From Nitrospirota bacterium (GTDB taxonomy: Bacteria; Nitrospirota; Nitrospiria; Nitrospirales; Nitrospiraceae), in NCBI GenBank assembly GCA_005877775.1, contig VBOJ01000076.1:1-59709 (forward strand): DNA of 59,709 bases, read 5' to 3'. This document shows positions 1 to 7,479 of the stretch, in pieces. Under the pieces are notes generated by a model. That model worked only from the letters and a program-made list of their open reading frames with translations. It ran no database searches and was not told the DNA's origin. The position numbers and the translations under genes are program-made. Each line of letters begins with the position of its first letter. The stretch's first letter is position 1.

Positions 1-391
1 GGACTGACTCACTTCCTGGTCGTTGCGACAATTGTTGCCCCCTGGGGAAGCAAAAGAAAAGCTTGATGAGACGTTAGGCGGTCAAGACAGGTGAGAGAGA
101 ACCAGGTCTCACTGGACACCTCCCCGTCAACAGCCTCGCCTGGCTAAAATGCATCTAGATCATCACGCATGCCGACTACTCGCGATGCGTGATTCGCTCC
201 TACCGGAGGGTGGGATTCGCACGGGGGGACCGTGGGGAGTGTGCCGCCGTCGAATGTCCCCCCCTAATTTCTCCACCGCTGCCTTTTTTAACTCCTTGCC
301 CTGCACAATCAGTCGGCGGAAAGTCTTACCGTGCTTGCTAGCTCCTCAGCGGAGCTAAAGTCTTTCTCAAGGTTCTCTGACATAAGTCCTC
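1..391. other. Gene-free stretch at window start
   Basis: No convincing gene. The only ORF (149-358, plus) has no recognisable domain and a composition unlike its neighbours. A perfect 9-bp inverted repeat (ATCACGCAT at 162-170, ATGCGTGAT at 185-193) with a 14-nt loop is visible. A tRNA-Ser-like 3' end on the minus strand follows it and is listed separately. Confidence 0.6.
201..232 (-). pseudogene. Degenerate tRNA-Ser-like 3' end (T-arm remnant)
   Basis: Read on the minus strand this is GGTCCCCCCGTGCGAATCCC followed by ACCCTCCGG. That resembles the variable arm, T-arm and acceptor of bacterial tRNA-Ser (CCGTGGGTTCGAATCCCACCCTCTCC), but GGTT is missing from the T-arm. No anticodon arm or 5' half was found, so it cannot be a working tRNA. 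A fragment at 5053-5077 lacks the same four bases, and a longer plus-strand remnant lies near 1058-1149. The match is by eye against the tRNA-Ser consensus. Confidence 0.35.
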
Positions 392-769
392 CTAGGACCA
401 ACGAATATCCTCTTCTTCAACCTGAGCAGAACTCAATTCGAGCCCCTGAACAACTTGATGGAGGCGCGCCCGCCCACTAGGCGACACGTGGATAAATTCC
501 ACGCCAAACTCCCGCTTGCCGACCCACCGAACGGCGGCCGCTTCGATGGGGATCGGGTGCTCAAACCCAGGGACAGAGATCTGGAGTTCGAGGTAGGTGC
601 CGACCGATACCGGTATCTGGCTCTCAATTTTACCCCCTCCTGTAGACAGGTTGCCCACGAGGCCCTCTCCCTTGACCTTCTGCTGGGTTGTTACAATGGC
701 GCTACGGAATTGCACCCGGAAGCGGGGAGCCTTCCGTCGATCCTTTGGGTTCCTGACGCGAAGCGCCAT
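392..769 (-). CDS. PilZ-domain protein (candidate c-di-GMP receptor)
   Basis: This 125-residue protein is essentially one PilZ domain. The N-terminal RKAPRFRV matches the RxxxR c-di-GMP-binding motif, and NLSTGGGKIE stands at the place of the usual (D/N)xSxxG motif. The rest has the beta-barrel pattern ending in VRWVGKREFGVEF, typical of the family. PilZ proteins bind cyclic di-GMP and modify motility, polysaccharide or transcription outputs; nothing here shows which. The start has a good Shine-Dalgarno sequence (GAGAGGTG). It lies at the edge of a two-component signalling cluster but is separated from it by a gene-free gap. Confidence 0.85.
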   Translation of the reverse strand: MALRVRNPKDRRKAPRFRVQFRSAIVTTQQKVKGEGLVGNLSTGGGKIESQIPVSVGTYLELQISVPGFEHPIPIEAAAVRWVGKREFGVEFIHVSPSGRARLHQVVQGLELSSAQVEEEDIRWS

Positions 770-1247
770 AGCATCACCTCTCTCAACCGACAGAGTACTA
801 TACCACCCGTGAGGAAATCTTCACGCATACGGCATACCACAGGGATCTGATTCGCGGTAGCTTCACTCCTTCACGCCAGCGTGCCAAGTCAGCGATATTC
901 ATACTGAATGGACCTCTGCCTCGAAAGAACCAGGAGCGCGTTTCTCTTCGGCTGGTGAGCGCGTCAACGAGATCTGGCTGCAACTCAGACAAATTCCGGA
1001 GTCCTGCTTCTGAGGGCTATTCGTTCGAATCTGTGCCAGAATGCCGTACTCGCCTATTGGTAGCTCGGTTGGATCTCCGAGTTCTAGAGGTCTCAAAACC
1101 CATTGTCCCCTCCGTGGACCGTGGGTTCGAATGCCTACCCTCTCTGCCATTAGTCAAGCAGCCAATAGTAAAAAACGAAGAGTAATTTTTCTAAGCAGGT
1201 CGCCTGATCTTTCCGAATTACAGGGATGACGTGCTCTTCCTAACCGG
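770..1247. other. Gene-free stretch with a degenerate tRNA-Ser
   Basis: The short ORFs on both strands lack domains and the minus-strand one (899-1150) is an antisense reading of a tRNA-like sequence. The only recognisable content is the tRNA-Ser-like remnant at about 1058-1149. The last bases (from about 1200) are shared with 5125-5160 and belong to the duplicated receiver segment. Confidence 0.6.
1058..1149 (+). pseudogene. Degenerate tRNA-Ser pseudogene
   Basis: The 3' part (TTGTCCCCTCCGTGGACCG, then TGGGTTCGAATGCCTACC, then CTCTCTGCCA) follows tRNA-Ser order: long variable arm, T-arm with TTCGAAT loop, acceptor strand and encoded CCA. Upstream, GGTCTCAAAACCC resembles an anticodon arm and TTGGTAGCTCGG a D-arm. 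The T-stem has an extra base and a mismatch, and no 5' acceptor strand complementary to CCTCTCT was found. I read it as a decayed tRNA-Ser; tRNA 3' ends are common integration targets, which may relate to the rearrangements next to it. Confidence 0.45.
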
Positions 1248-1652
1248 TCACCGGGTCCCACGTGAAGATGGAGGCTTCGAAGCGGCTTGACTCCGCTCCT
1301 GCATCAAGCGGTTGAGGGCGTCTCCGAGTTCGTGAAGGGAGAATCCTTTGTGTAAAAACTCGGTCACGCCCAATGCACGAGCCTGTTCCTCCTCCGTTTC
1401 CGTTCCAACTGCAGTCAGAATAATCACGGGAGCGTGGGGGTTGATCTGGCGAATTTGCCTGAGTGCCTCGATCCCGTTCATGTTTGGCATCTTGAGGTCC
1501 AGGATCGTGATGTCCGGGCGTTCGCGCCGAAACACATCAATCCCCTTCTGGCCGTGGTCCGCTGTGAGGACTTGATGCCCCTTCCGCCGTAACAGCGTGT
1601 CCAGCAGATCACGGATCTTGACGTCATCATCTACTGCGAGGACTCTAGCCAT
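1248..1652 (-). CDS. Single-domain response regulator (receiver copy 1)
   Basis: A 134-residue CheY-like receiver. The acidic pocket is VDDD near the N-terminus, the phosphoacceptor Asp lies in ITILDLKMPNMNG, the Thr in VIILTA, and the Lys in FLHKGF. No output domain follows, so it should act as a phosphorelay or protein-interaction module. It lies 95 bp downstream of the receiver ORF of a hybrid kinase on the same strand and may share its transcript. SD GGGAGGGG precedes the ATG. It has a near-identical paralogue at 5157-5582: the N-terminal 60 residues differ at one position, while the C-terminal half has diverged more. Confidence 0.9.
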   Translation of the reverse strand: MARVLAVDDDVKIRDLLDTLLRRKGHQVLTADHGQKGIDVFRRERPDITILDLKMPNMNGIEALRQIRQINPHAPVIILTAVGTETEEEQARALGVTEFLHKGFSLHELGDALNRLMQERSQAASKPPSSRGTR

Positions 1653-1746
1653 CCTTCCCCTCCCTTACGCCTGGTTCTCCCTCTGGGCCCTCCATCATTT
1701 CTAGTGGACACAGGCCTCGGACAGGCCCGCTGCCAACGTCCAACCC

Positions 1747-2127
1747 CTACGATCTGTGACTCGAGTGTAGTGGTTCCGGAACCGAGTCTAGCACCTCCCG
1801 TACTTTGCGTGTCAATGTTTCTGGTGTAAACGGCTTCTGAAGAAAGGCGTTCGAAAGTCCCATCAAGTTATGCTGTGTCCTCACTTTGTCTGTATAGCCG
1901 GAGGTGTACAGCACCTTCGTGTCTGGCCGAATGGATGTCAGACATTCCGCCAGCTCTGGTCCGCTCAGCCCAGGCATGACCACATCAGTGAACAGCAAAT
2001 GAATGGGACCTTGGTGCTTCTCAGCGAGATGGATCGCTTCCTTGGCGTTCCGTGCTTGAAGAATGGTGTAGCCGTGCATCTGAAGGATAGTCTGTCCCAC
2101 TGCTCGAATCGTCTCGTCATCCTCCAC
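1747..2127 (-). CDS. Receiver domain cut off from the hybrid kinase by an in-frame TAG
   Basis: This ORF is a receiver (EDDETIRAVG acidic pair, LLFTDVVMPGLSG phosphoacceptor, YTSGY, FLQKPFTPETL). It continues the frame of the upstream kinase. Between them the reading is FRI-stop-LPRVEDEIEPTEPVP..ETILLV, exactly the linker of kinases ending in HATPase plus receiver. The stop is one TAG at 2215-2217 where an aromatic codon such as TAT would be expected. The ORF begins at a GTG inside the first beta strand, so a free-standing product would lack its first residues. It could be made by readthrough, be dead, or reflect a sequencing error. Confidence 0.6.
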   Translation of the reverse strand: MEDDETIRAVGQTILQMHGYTILQARNAKEAIHLAEKHQGPIHLLFTDVVMPGLSGPELAECLTSIRPDTKVLYTSGYTDKVRTQHNLMGLSNAFLQKPFTPETLTRKVREVLDSVPEPLHSSHRS

Positions 2128-2214
2128 GAGCAGAATCGTTTCGGTGCCTCGGAGGGCTTCAGGATAGGTAGGGACTGGCTCGGTCGGCTCAATCTCATCC
2201 TCGACCCGAGGCAG

Positions 2215-4704
2215 CTAAATTCGAAACGTGGATCCGTTGCCCACCTTGCTGGACACGTCAATGTGGCCGCTGCTCTGCTCGACGATCCCGTAGACGGTGG
2301 AGAGACCGAGCCCTGTTCCTTTGCCCACCGCCTTGGTGGTGAAAAATGGTTCAAATATGCGAGCCTGAGTGCCTGCATCCATTCCACATCCGGTGTCGCT
2401 GACCGCAAGCATGACGTAGGGACCGGGCGGCATGGCACTTTGGTTGCCGGAAGAGGGTCCATCCAGTTCGACGTTCGTGGTCTCAATCCTTAACTGCCCG
2501 CCCTGCGGCATCGCATCTCGCGCATTGACTGCCAGGTTTATGATGACCTGTTCGATCTGCCCAGGGTCAACTTTCACACGTCCTAAGTTCGGAGTCGGGC
2601 AAATGCTCAAATTGATATCCTCGTCAATCAAGCGCCGCACCAGCTTCATAATGTTCTGGACGACCGCATTGAGGTCCAGCACCTTTGGTTTCAGGATCTG
2701 CTGCCCACTAAACGCGAGCAGCTGCTGGGTCAGTGTGGCGGCTCGCTGCCCGGCTTCTTTGATCTCCGCGAGCCCATGGTGCAATGGGCTGTGGTCATGG
2801 ATTTCAGAAAGCAGCATGTCGCTGTAGCTATTGATCACAGTGAGGAGGTTGTTGAAGTCATGCGCGATCCCTCCAGCTAATTGCCCAATGCTCTCCACCT
2901 TCTGCGCCTGCCGAAGCTGTGATTCGCTCTTCTGGAGCGCCCCCTCTGCCAGCTTTCGCTCGGTGATATCTTGGTTCTGGGAGATAAAGTACATTGGGTT
3001 CTCTTGCGCGTCACGCACCAGCGAGACGCTCAACAGAACCCAGATGATTTGCCCCAGCTTGTGGAAATAACGTTTCTCCATCTTGTAGGTCTGAATCTCC
3101 CCAGCAAGCATCTGGCGCACATACTCAAGGTCAACCTCCAAATCGTCTGGATGGGTGATGGCTTGGAAATTCGCGCCTAACAATTCTTGCTCTGAATAGC
3201 CCACGATTTCGCACAAGGATCGATTGACCTGCAACCAACGGCCGTCCGGCGCGACGAGGGCCATCCCGATAGCCGCAGATCCGAACGCACTCCTGAACCG
3301 CTCCTGACTCTCGCGCAGGGCCTCTTCGGCTCGCTTGCGATCGGTAATGTCAAGACTTACTCCACCGAGAAAACGTCGCCCGGCGCTGTCCTTGACAGGG
3401 AATTTCAGAGACAACCAATGAGACTGATCACCTCTGGCGTCGGGAGCAGTCTCGTATAATTCCATGGTCTTGTTCTGGGCAAGCACTGCCCTATCATGTT
3501 CACGAAATTGCTTGGCTATTTCTGCTGGCCATAGGTCATAATCTGTTTTCCCCAGCCAATCGCTGGCTTTCGAATTGAAGCGATGCTCGATGAGCTTATT
3601 GACGTATGTGTAGCGGCCCTCTTCATCCTTCATGAAGGCCGCTGCCGGACTGTTGTCCATGAAAGCTCTGAACCGCTCTTCACTTGCGCGCAGGGCATTC
3701 TCGGTCTGTGTACGTTCATTGACCTCGTTTTTGAGGAGGTCGACGGCGCTACGAAGTGCGGTGGTGCGTTCCTGGACCCGTTGCTCCAACTCCTCCTGCG
3801 CGGAGCGAAGTGCATCTTCCACCCGCTTACGTTCTAACACAGCAGCGGCAAGGGTCAGGGCAATCATGACGCTAACGCCTAGGAACGCTTGCAGCAACAA
3901 GAGTGACTCATTCCGGGGGTCTCTGACAAAGGGGCCGAACCCATGCCAGGTGCCCCAGATCGCGATCCCTGAAAGAAGCAAGGTGGCCGTCGCGGTTTCG
4001 CGTGGACTCAATCGGAATGCCGTCCAAACCAGGATTGGGACACACAGGAAGGCCAGCGGATAAATGTTTGTTGTGATCGGGAATACTCCACCAAATACGG
4101 CCTGCCCCGCCAGCAACAGGGCCACGAGCAAGAGGCCAGCTTCCTTGACCTGAGCCAGAGTCAAACGAAGGCGAGCATTCTGGCTCCAGAGCAGCAGGAC
4201 CGGAGTCACAATGAGGGCCCCTCCCGCATCACCCAACCACCAGGTCAGCCAGATGCGTCCATAATCGGCCCAGTTGGCGTAGCCCCCTAGGGCAAGGCTC
4301 GTCACACCAAAAGTCGCGCTCACCGTCGTACTCACCATGGCTGCGAGCGCGGCAAATTTGAACACATCCTGCGGATGGTCGAAGGTGTGGGAGCCGTGGG
4401 CAAATCTGTTCACGAGGTAGGCGCCTACGAGACCCTCGAGCGTGTTACCCGTCGCAATGCCGAACGTAGTGGCGACGGACCCCGCCGTAGTGAGGTTGGC
4501 TAGGAACGCGCCCAAGAAGATGCCGGGCCAGACCCGATACCCCAGCACCAGGAACGCTGCCAGAGCAATGCCCGTAGGGGGCCAAACCGCTGTCGCGCTG
4601 GGATGCACGAAGGCCATCGACAGTCCAAGTTTGGCTGCGACGAAGTACAGGCCGGCCAAGAATGCAATAACCGCCAGACGTCCCCTCAATCCTGATTGCG
4701 TCAT
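2215..4704 (-). CDS. MASE1-PAS-PAS sensor histidine kinase (hybrid, truncated by amber codon)
   Basis: An 829-residue membrane sensor kinase. Residues about 10-295 form a MASE1 domain with many transmembrane segments, followed by a coiled coil (about 295-345) and two PAS domains (about 346-460 and 465-590). The HisKA domain carries GGIAHDFNNLL with the phosphorylated His, and the ATPase domain shows NLAVNARDAM, DTGCGMD and GKGTGLGLS. It ends at FRI-TAG just after the last ATPase strand; the same frame continues into a receiver. MASE1 ligands are generally unknown. A possible promoter precedes it. Partners are probably its own C-terminal receiver and the small receiver at 1248-1652. Confidence 0.9.
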   Translation of the reverse strand: MTQSGLRGRLAVIAFLAGLYFVAAKLGLSMAFVHPSATAVWPPTGIALAAFLVLGYRVWPGIFLGAFLANLTTAGSVATTFGIATGNTLEGLVGAYLVNRFAHGSHTFDHPQDVFKFAALAAMVSTTVSATFGVTSLALGGYANWADYGRIWLTWWLGDAGGALIVTPVLLLWSQNARLRLTLAQVKEAGLLLVALLLAGQAVFGGVFPITTNIYPLAFLCVPILVWTAFRLSPRETATATLLLSGIAIWGTWHGFGPFVRDPRNESLLLLQAFLGVSVMIALTLAAAVLERKRVEDALRSAQEELEQRVQERTTALRSAVDLLKNEVNERTQTENALRASEERFRAFMDNSPAAAFMKDEEGRYTYVNKLIEHRFNSKASDWLGKTDYDLWPAEIAKQFREHDRAVLAQNKTMELYETAPDARGDQSHWLSLKFPVKDSAGRRFLGGVSLDITDRKRAEEALRESQERFRSAFGSAAIGMALVAPDGRWLQVNRSLCEIVGYSEQELLGANFQAITHPDDLEVDLEYVRQMLAGEIQTYKMEKRYFHKLGQIIWVLLSVSLVRDAQENPMYFISQNQDITERKLAEGALQKSESQLRQAQKVESIGQLAGGIAHDFNNLLTVINSYSDMLLSEIHDHSPLHHGLAEIKEAGQRAATLTQQLLAFSGQQILKPKVLDLNAVVQNIMKLVRRLIDEDINLSICPTPNLGRVKVDPGQIEQVIINLAVNARDAMPQGGQLRIETTNVELDGPSSGNQSAMPPGPYVMLAVSDTGCGMDAGTQARIFEPFFTTKAVGKGTGLGLSTVYGIVEQSSGHIDVSSKVGNGSTFRI

Positions 4705-4737
4705 CCCGTCTTCCCCATTATGGACGTGATATGTATG

Positions 4738-4766
4738 ACGCTATGTTCTCATCTGTTGTTTGTCAA
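4738..4766 (-). promoter_or_regulatory. Possible sigma-70 promoter of the MASE1 kinase
   Basis: On the minus strand TTGACA (4761-4766) and TAGCGT (4738-4743) are 17 nt apart, ending about 33 nt before the kinase ATG. The -35 box is perfect; the -10 is weak. Confidence 0.4.
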
Positions 4767-4802
4767 GAAAACTCAATCAATCTGCGTCCGTCATCTGAGA
4801 TA

Positions 4803-4896
4803 GCAAATGGTGGATGGTTCATGGTTAATGGTCAATGGGTGATCGAGCAGGAGGATTCGAATTTTCCGCATTGACCATCGGCCATCATCCATTTGC
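4803..4896. repeat. Imperfect inverted repeat built of ATGG-type words
   Basis: Left arm (4803-4837) is made of repeated ATGG words and ends in ATGGTCAATG. The right arm (4869-4896) begins CATTGACCAT and ends CCATTTGC, pairing with the GCAAATGG that opens the left arm. Both ends of the stem pair perfectly and the centre imperfectly. Same architecture as the elements at 13626, 23596, 29185, 34564 and 41985, but with different words. Confidence 0.7.
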
Positions 4897-5052
4897 CATC
4901 TACACCGGATGACGAGTGACGGATGACGGGCTTTTCTATCGGAGAGTTACGAGAGGACATTCCGGATCTCGGCGATGCTCTAGGCGGGACCAATCACAAG
5001 AAATCTTGGGTCGCTGCGATGCAAGCCATGACCCTTCCAACTGTCCCTGTAT

Positions 5053-5077
5053 GTGGGGAGTGGGATTCGTACGGAGG
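5053..5077 (-). pseudogene. Degenerate tRNA-Ser-like T-arm fragment
   Basis: The minus strand reads CTCCGTACGAATCCCACTCC, resembling the T-arm of tRNA-Ser with GGTT deleted, the same deletion as in the fragment at 201-232. Too short for a firm call. Confidence 0.3.
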
Positions 5078-5156
5078 CTTTGATGGCGTCCGACTCCTCG
5101 AGGGGTGGCTGATTACCTTAGCGTGCGGATCGCCTGATCTTTTCCCATCATAGGGA

Positions 5157-5582
5157 TTATTTTCTCTTCCTAACTGGCCGCTGGGATCCGTGGGAAGATG
5201 GAGGTTCTGAAGCCGCCAAACCCCGCTCCTGCATCATGCGATTCAGGGCATCTCCTAGCTCATGAAGCGAAAATCCTTTTTCCAGGAAATGGGTCACCCC
5301 CAAGTCACGGGCCTGCTTTTCAAAGGTCTCCGTGCCAGCCCCTGTCAAAATGATAACGGGCGCCTGGGGATTGATCTCGCGGATCTTTCTGAGTACCTCG
5401 ATCCCGTTCATGTTTGGCATCTTGAGGTCCAAGATCGTGATGTCCGGGCGTTCGCGCCGAAACACATCAATCCCCTTCTGGCCGTGGTCCGCTGTGAGAA
5501 CTTGATGCCCCTTCCGCCGTAACAGCGTGTCAAGCAGATCACGGATCTTTGCGTCATCATCTACTGCGAGGACCCTAGCCAT
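5157..5582 (-). CDS. Single-domain response regulator (receiver copy 2)
   Basis: A 141-residue CheY-like receiver and a clear duplicate of the gene at 1248-1652. It keeps VDDD, ITILDLKMPNMNG, the Thr in VIILTG and the Lys in FLEKGF. SD AAAGGAGTGG precedes the ATG. The N-terminal half is nearly identical to copy 1 even at DNA level, while residues after about 62 carry roughly 17 substitutions, including FLHKGF to FLEKGF. Flanking DNA on both sides is duplicated too, so this arose by segmental duplication followed by divergence or partial gene conversion. No output domain; it probably takes phosphate from a neighbouring kinase. Confidence 0.9.
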   Translation of the reverse strand: MARVLAVDDDAKIRDLLDTLLRRKGHQVLTADHGQKGIDVFRRERPDITILDLKMPNMNGIEVLRKIREINPQAPVIILTGAGTETFEKQARDLGVTHFLEKGFSLHELGDALNRMMQERGLAASEPPSSHGSQRPVRKRK

Positions 5583-5689
5583 CTTTCCACTCCTTTTCCC
5601 CTGGTTCTCTCTCTATGCCCTCCATCATTTCTAGTGGACACAGGCCTCGGACAGGCTCGCTGCCAACGGGCTGCGCTTTCTATCTATGC

Positions 5690-5868
5690 CTCGAATGTAT
5701 CGGCTTCGGGACCGAGTTCAGCACCTCCCGTACCTTGCGTGTCAATGTTTCTGGTGTAAACGGCTTCTGAAGTAAGGCGTTCGAAAGTCCCATCAAGTTA
5801 TGCTGTGTCCTCACTTTGTCAGTATTGCCGGAAGTGTAGAGCACCTTCGTGTCAGGACGAATGGATGC
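5690..5868 (-). pseudogene. Relic of the receiver C-terminus carried along by duplication
   Basis: The DNA matches 1770-1932, the 3' half of the receiver that follows the MASE1 kinase, at most positions (for example TGTCAATGTTTCTGGTGTAA on the plus strand). The 5' half of the receiver and the kinase are absent. Homology ends near 5870, and the last six codons of the XRE-receiver gene (5852-6577) run into this relic in a different frame. This marks one breakpoint of the duplication. Confidence 0.75.
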
Positions 5869-6577
5869 CAGGCCTTGGAGGCTTTTTGAGCAAAAGCCAA
5901 TATAACTCTAGTCGTGGCATGGTCAGACTGAACTGTTCGAAATCCACGGGTTTGGTGATGTAGTCCATGACTCCAAGCTTTCGACATTCCCGGAGGTCTT
6001 TTTCGGATCGTGAAGACGTAAGGACAACCACGGGCATTCGGCGGGTCCGCGAATCGCTTCTGATGCGTCGGAGAACTTCCAGCCCATCCACTTTCGGCAG
6101 TCCAAGGTCGAGGAGCACTGCCCCAGGACCTTGGTCCATTCGGCGGTGCGCATAGGCCCCTGTGCAGAAGATGAGTTCAAGGGCCTCGGCGCCATCGCGT
6201 GCGATGTGAACTTGATTGCTGAAATTGCATTTTCTTAACGCGCGGATCGCGAGCTGCGCTTCACTGGGACTGTCCTCAACCAGGAGAATTTCAACAATGC
6301 TCTCGTCCAACCGAATTCGGCCTGCATCCTTGTTCCCAGTCTGCGGTGCAGGCTCTGATGACAAGCTAGCCTTATTAAAGAGAGCTGAAAGAGAAACGTT
6401 CAGTGCTCCTACGAGCTTGGCCAGGGTGACTAACGAAGGGTTGCGTTGGCCTCGCTCAATGCTACCTATATAGGTAGGATGAAGCTCTGATTTCTCAGCC
6501 AGTTTCTCTTGGGACCAGCCCCGCCTTTGACGCAGGTCCCGCAATCTCTTTCCGACTAAGTTACAAATCCGGTTCAT
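5852..6577 (-). CDS. XRE helix-turn-helix fused to an Rcp-type receiver
   Basis: A 241-residue fusion. Residues about 8-65 form an XRE/Cro helix-turn-helix (GKRLRDLRQRRGWSQEKLAEKS.., IERGQRNPSLVTL). Residues about 92-225 form a receiver of the Rcp1 type seen with phytochrome-like kinases (EILLVEDSPSEAQL, AVLLDLGLPKVDG, VVVLTSS, YITKPVDFEQF). In most DNA-binding regulators the receiver comes first; here the order is reversed. The C-terminal PGIHSS is read out of a duplicated receiver relic, so the original end may have been replaced. The start codon abuts AGAGG, too close for a normal SD. A possible 9-codon leader ORF (6574-6603) overlaps the start as ATGA and could couple translation. Confidence 0.85.
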   Translation of the reverse strand: MNRICNLVGKRLRDLRQRRGWSQEKLAEKSELHPTYIGSIERGQRNPSLVTLAKLVGALNVSLSALFNKASLSSEPAPQTGNKDAGRIRLDESIVEILLVEDSPSEAQLAIRALRKCNFSNQVHIARDGAEALELIFCTGAYAHRRMDQGPGAVLLDLGLPKVDGLEVLRRIRSDSRTRRMPVVVLTSSRSEKDLRECRKLGVMDYITKPVDFEQFSLTMPRLELYWLLLKKPPRPGIHSS

Positions 6578-6798
6578 CCTCTTAACTTACGCACCTTGTT
6601 CATTCTCCTTATATCGAGTTCCGGCATTATGTAAAAACTATAGAAAACAGCCAGAGACAATTGGCATGCCTCCGTCCCGTGTGTCCATGAATGTACTGTA
6701 ACGTTCAGCACGCGCGCTGTGGAAAGGGGACAAAACCTAAAACCTTGAGGGTCGTTGTAAGGGAAAGTCAGACAGAAGGAGGGAAAGTTCTGAAAACG

Positions 6799-7479
6799 CT
6801 ATCCTGCTTTGATTGGCTTGTTCGGTGTCAGCAAGCCGCACTCCAGTGCCAACCGAACAAGATCAGCGCGCTTCCGCAGTCCGAGCTTGTGCATCAGCCG
6901 GGCGCGGTAGGTCTCCACTGATTTGGTGCTCAGCTTCAGACGGTCGGCCACTTCTTGGCTCGTATAGCCCTGGGCCACCAGTACGAGCACTTCGCGCTCC
7001 CGCTCACTCAGCTTCTTTATTGCGGGAGGTGACGTTGCCGAATCGTTTAGGACATGAGGTGAAAACGCGTCTTGGGCATTCTTCTCGCTCATGGAGAGAT
7101 ACACAGACGTGCGTCCATGCGCCACCGCGCGAATGGCGCTCAGCAACTCGGTGTCCGCAGCGGATTTCACGACAAAACCTGTCCCTCCCGCAGCCAGGAC
7201 TGAGCGGAGATAGGACGGGTCGTCATGCATGGTCAGGGCCAGCACGCGCGTTCGCGGACATGTCTGGCGGATGCTCGTGATGGCCGGGATGCCACCGTAC
7301 TTGGGCATCGTGAGATCCATGAGCACGACATCCGGTTGAGTCTCAATGGCTTTCTCCACAGCCTCAGCCCCATCGGCCGCTTCGGCGACAAGCTCGATGT
7401 CCGGCTGGGCAGCGATGAGAGACTTGAGCCCGGTCCTCACCAAAGAGTGATCATCGGCAATGAGTACTCGAATCTTCAC
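6799..7479 (-). CDS. NarL/FixJ-type response regulator
   Basis: A 226-residue DNA-binding response regulator. The receiver (about 1-120) has IADDHSLVR, the phosphoacceptor in DVVLMDLTMPKYGG, and a Lys in GFVVKSAAD. The LuxR-type HTH (about 158-222) reads LSEREREVLVLVAQGYTSQEV..LKLSTKSVETYRARLMHKL. The two are joined by an unusually long linker. Its start overlaps the stop of the MEDS-PAS kinase by 4 nt (ATGA), so kinase and regulator are translationally coupled and surely form a cognate pair. Targets cannot be told from the sequence. Confidence 0.93.
   Translation of the reverse strand: MKIRVLIADDHSLVRTGLKSLIAAQPDIELVAEAADGAEAVEKAIETQPDVVLMDLTMPKYGGIPAITSIRQTCPRTRVLALTMHDDPSYLRSVLAAGGTGFVVKSAADTELLSAIRAVAHGRTSVYLSMSEKNAQDAFSPHVLNDSATSPPAIKKLSEREREVLVLVAQGYTSQEVADRLKLSTKSVETYRARLMHKLGLRKRADLVRLALECGLLTPNKPIKAG

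Larger units (their letters stand above)
4705..5156. other. Gene-free stretch with hairpin and tRNA-like remnant
   Basis: No credible gene; the plus ORF 4923-5153 has no family features and crosses repeat DNA. The stretch holds the kinase promoter, an imperfect word-based inverted repeat (4803-4896), a tRNA-Ser-like T-arm fragment (5053-5077) and, from about 5125, the start of the duplicated receiver segment. Confidence 0.6.

Noticed and set aside
149-358. ORF on the plus strand at the window start
   Set aside because: No domain, no SD, and it runs through tRNA-like remnant DNA.
899-1150. Minus-strand ORF of 83 residues
   Set aside because: It is the antisense reading of the degenerate tRNA-Ser; peptides like this are typical false calls over tRNA sequence.
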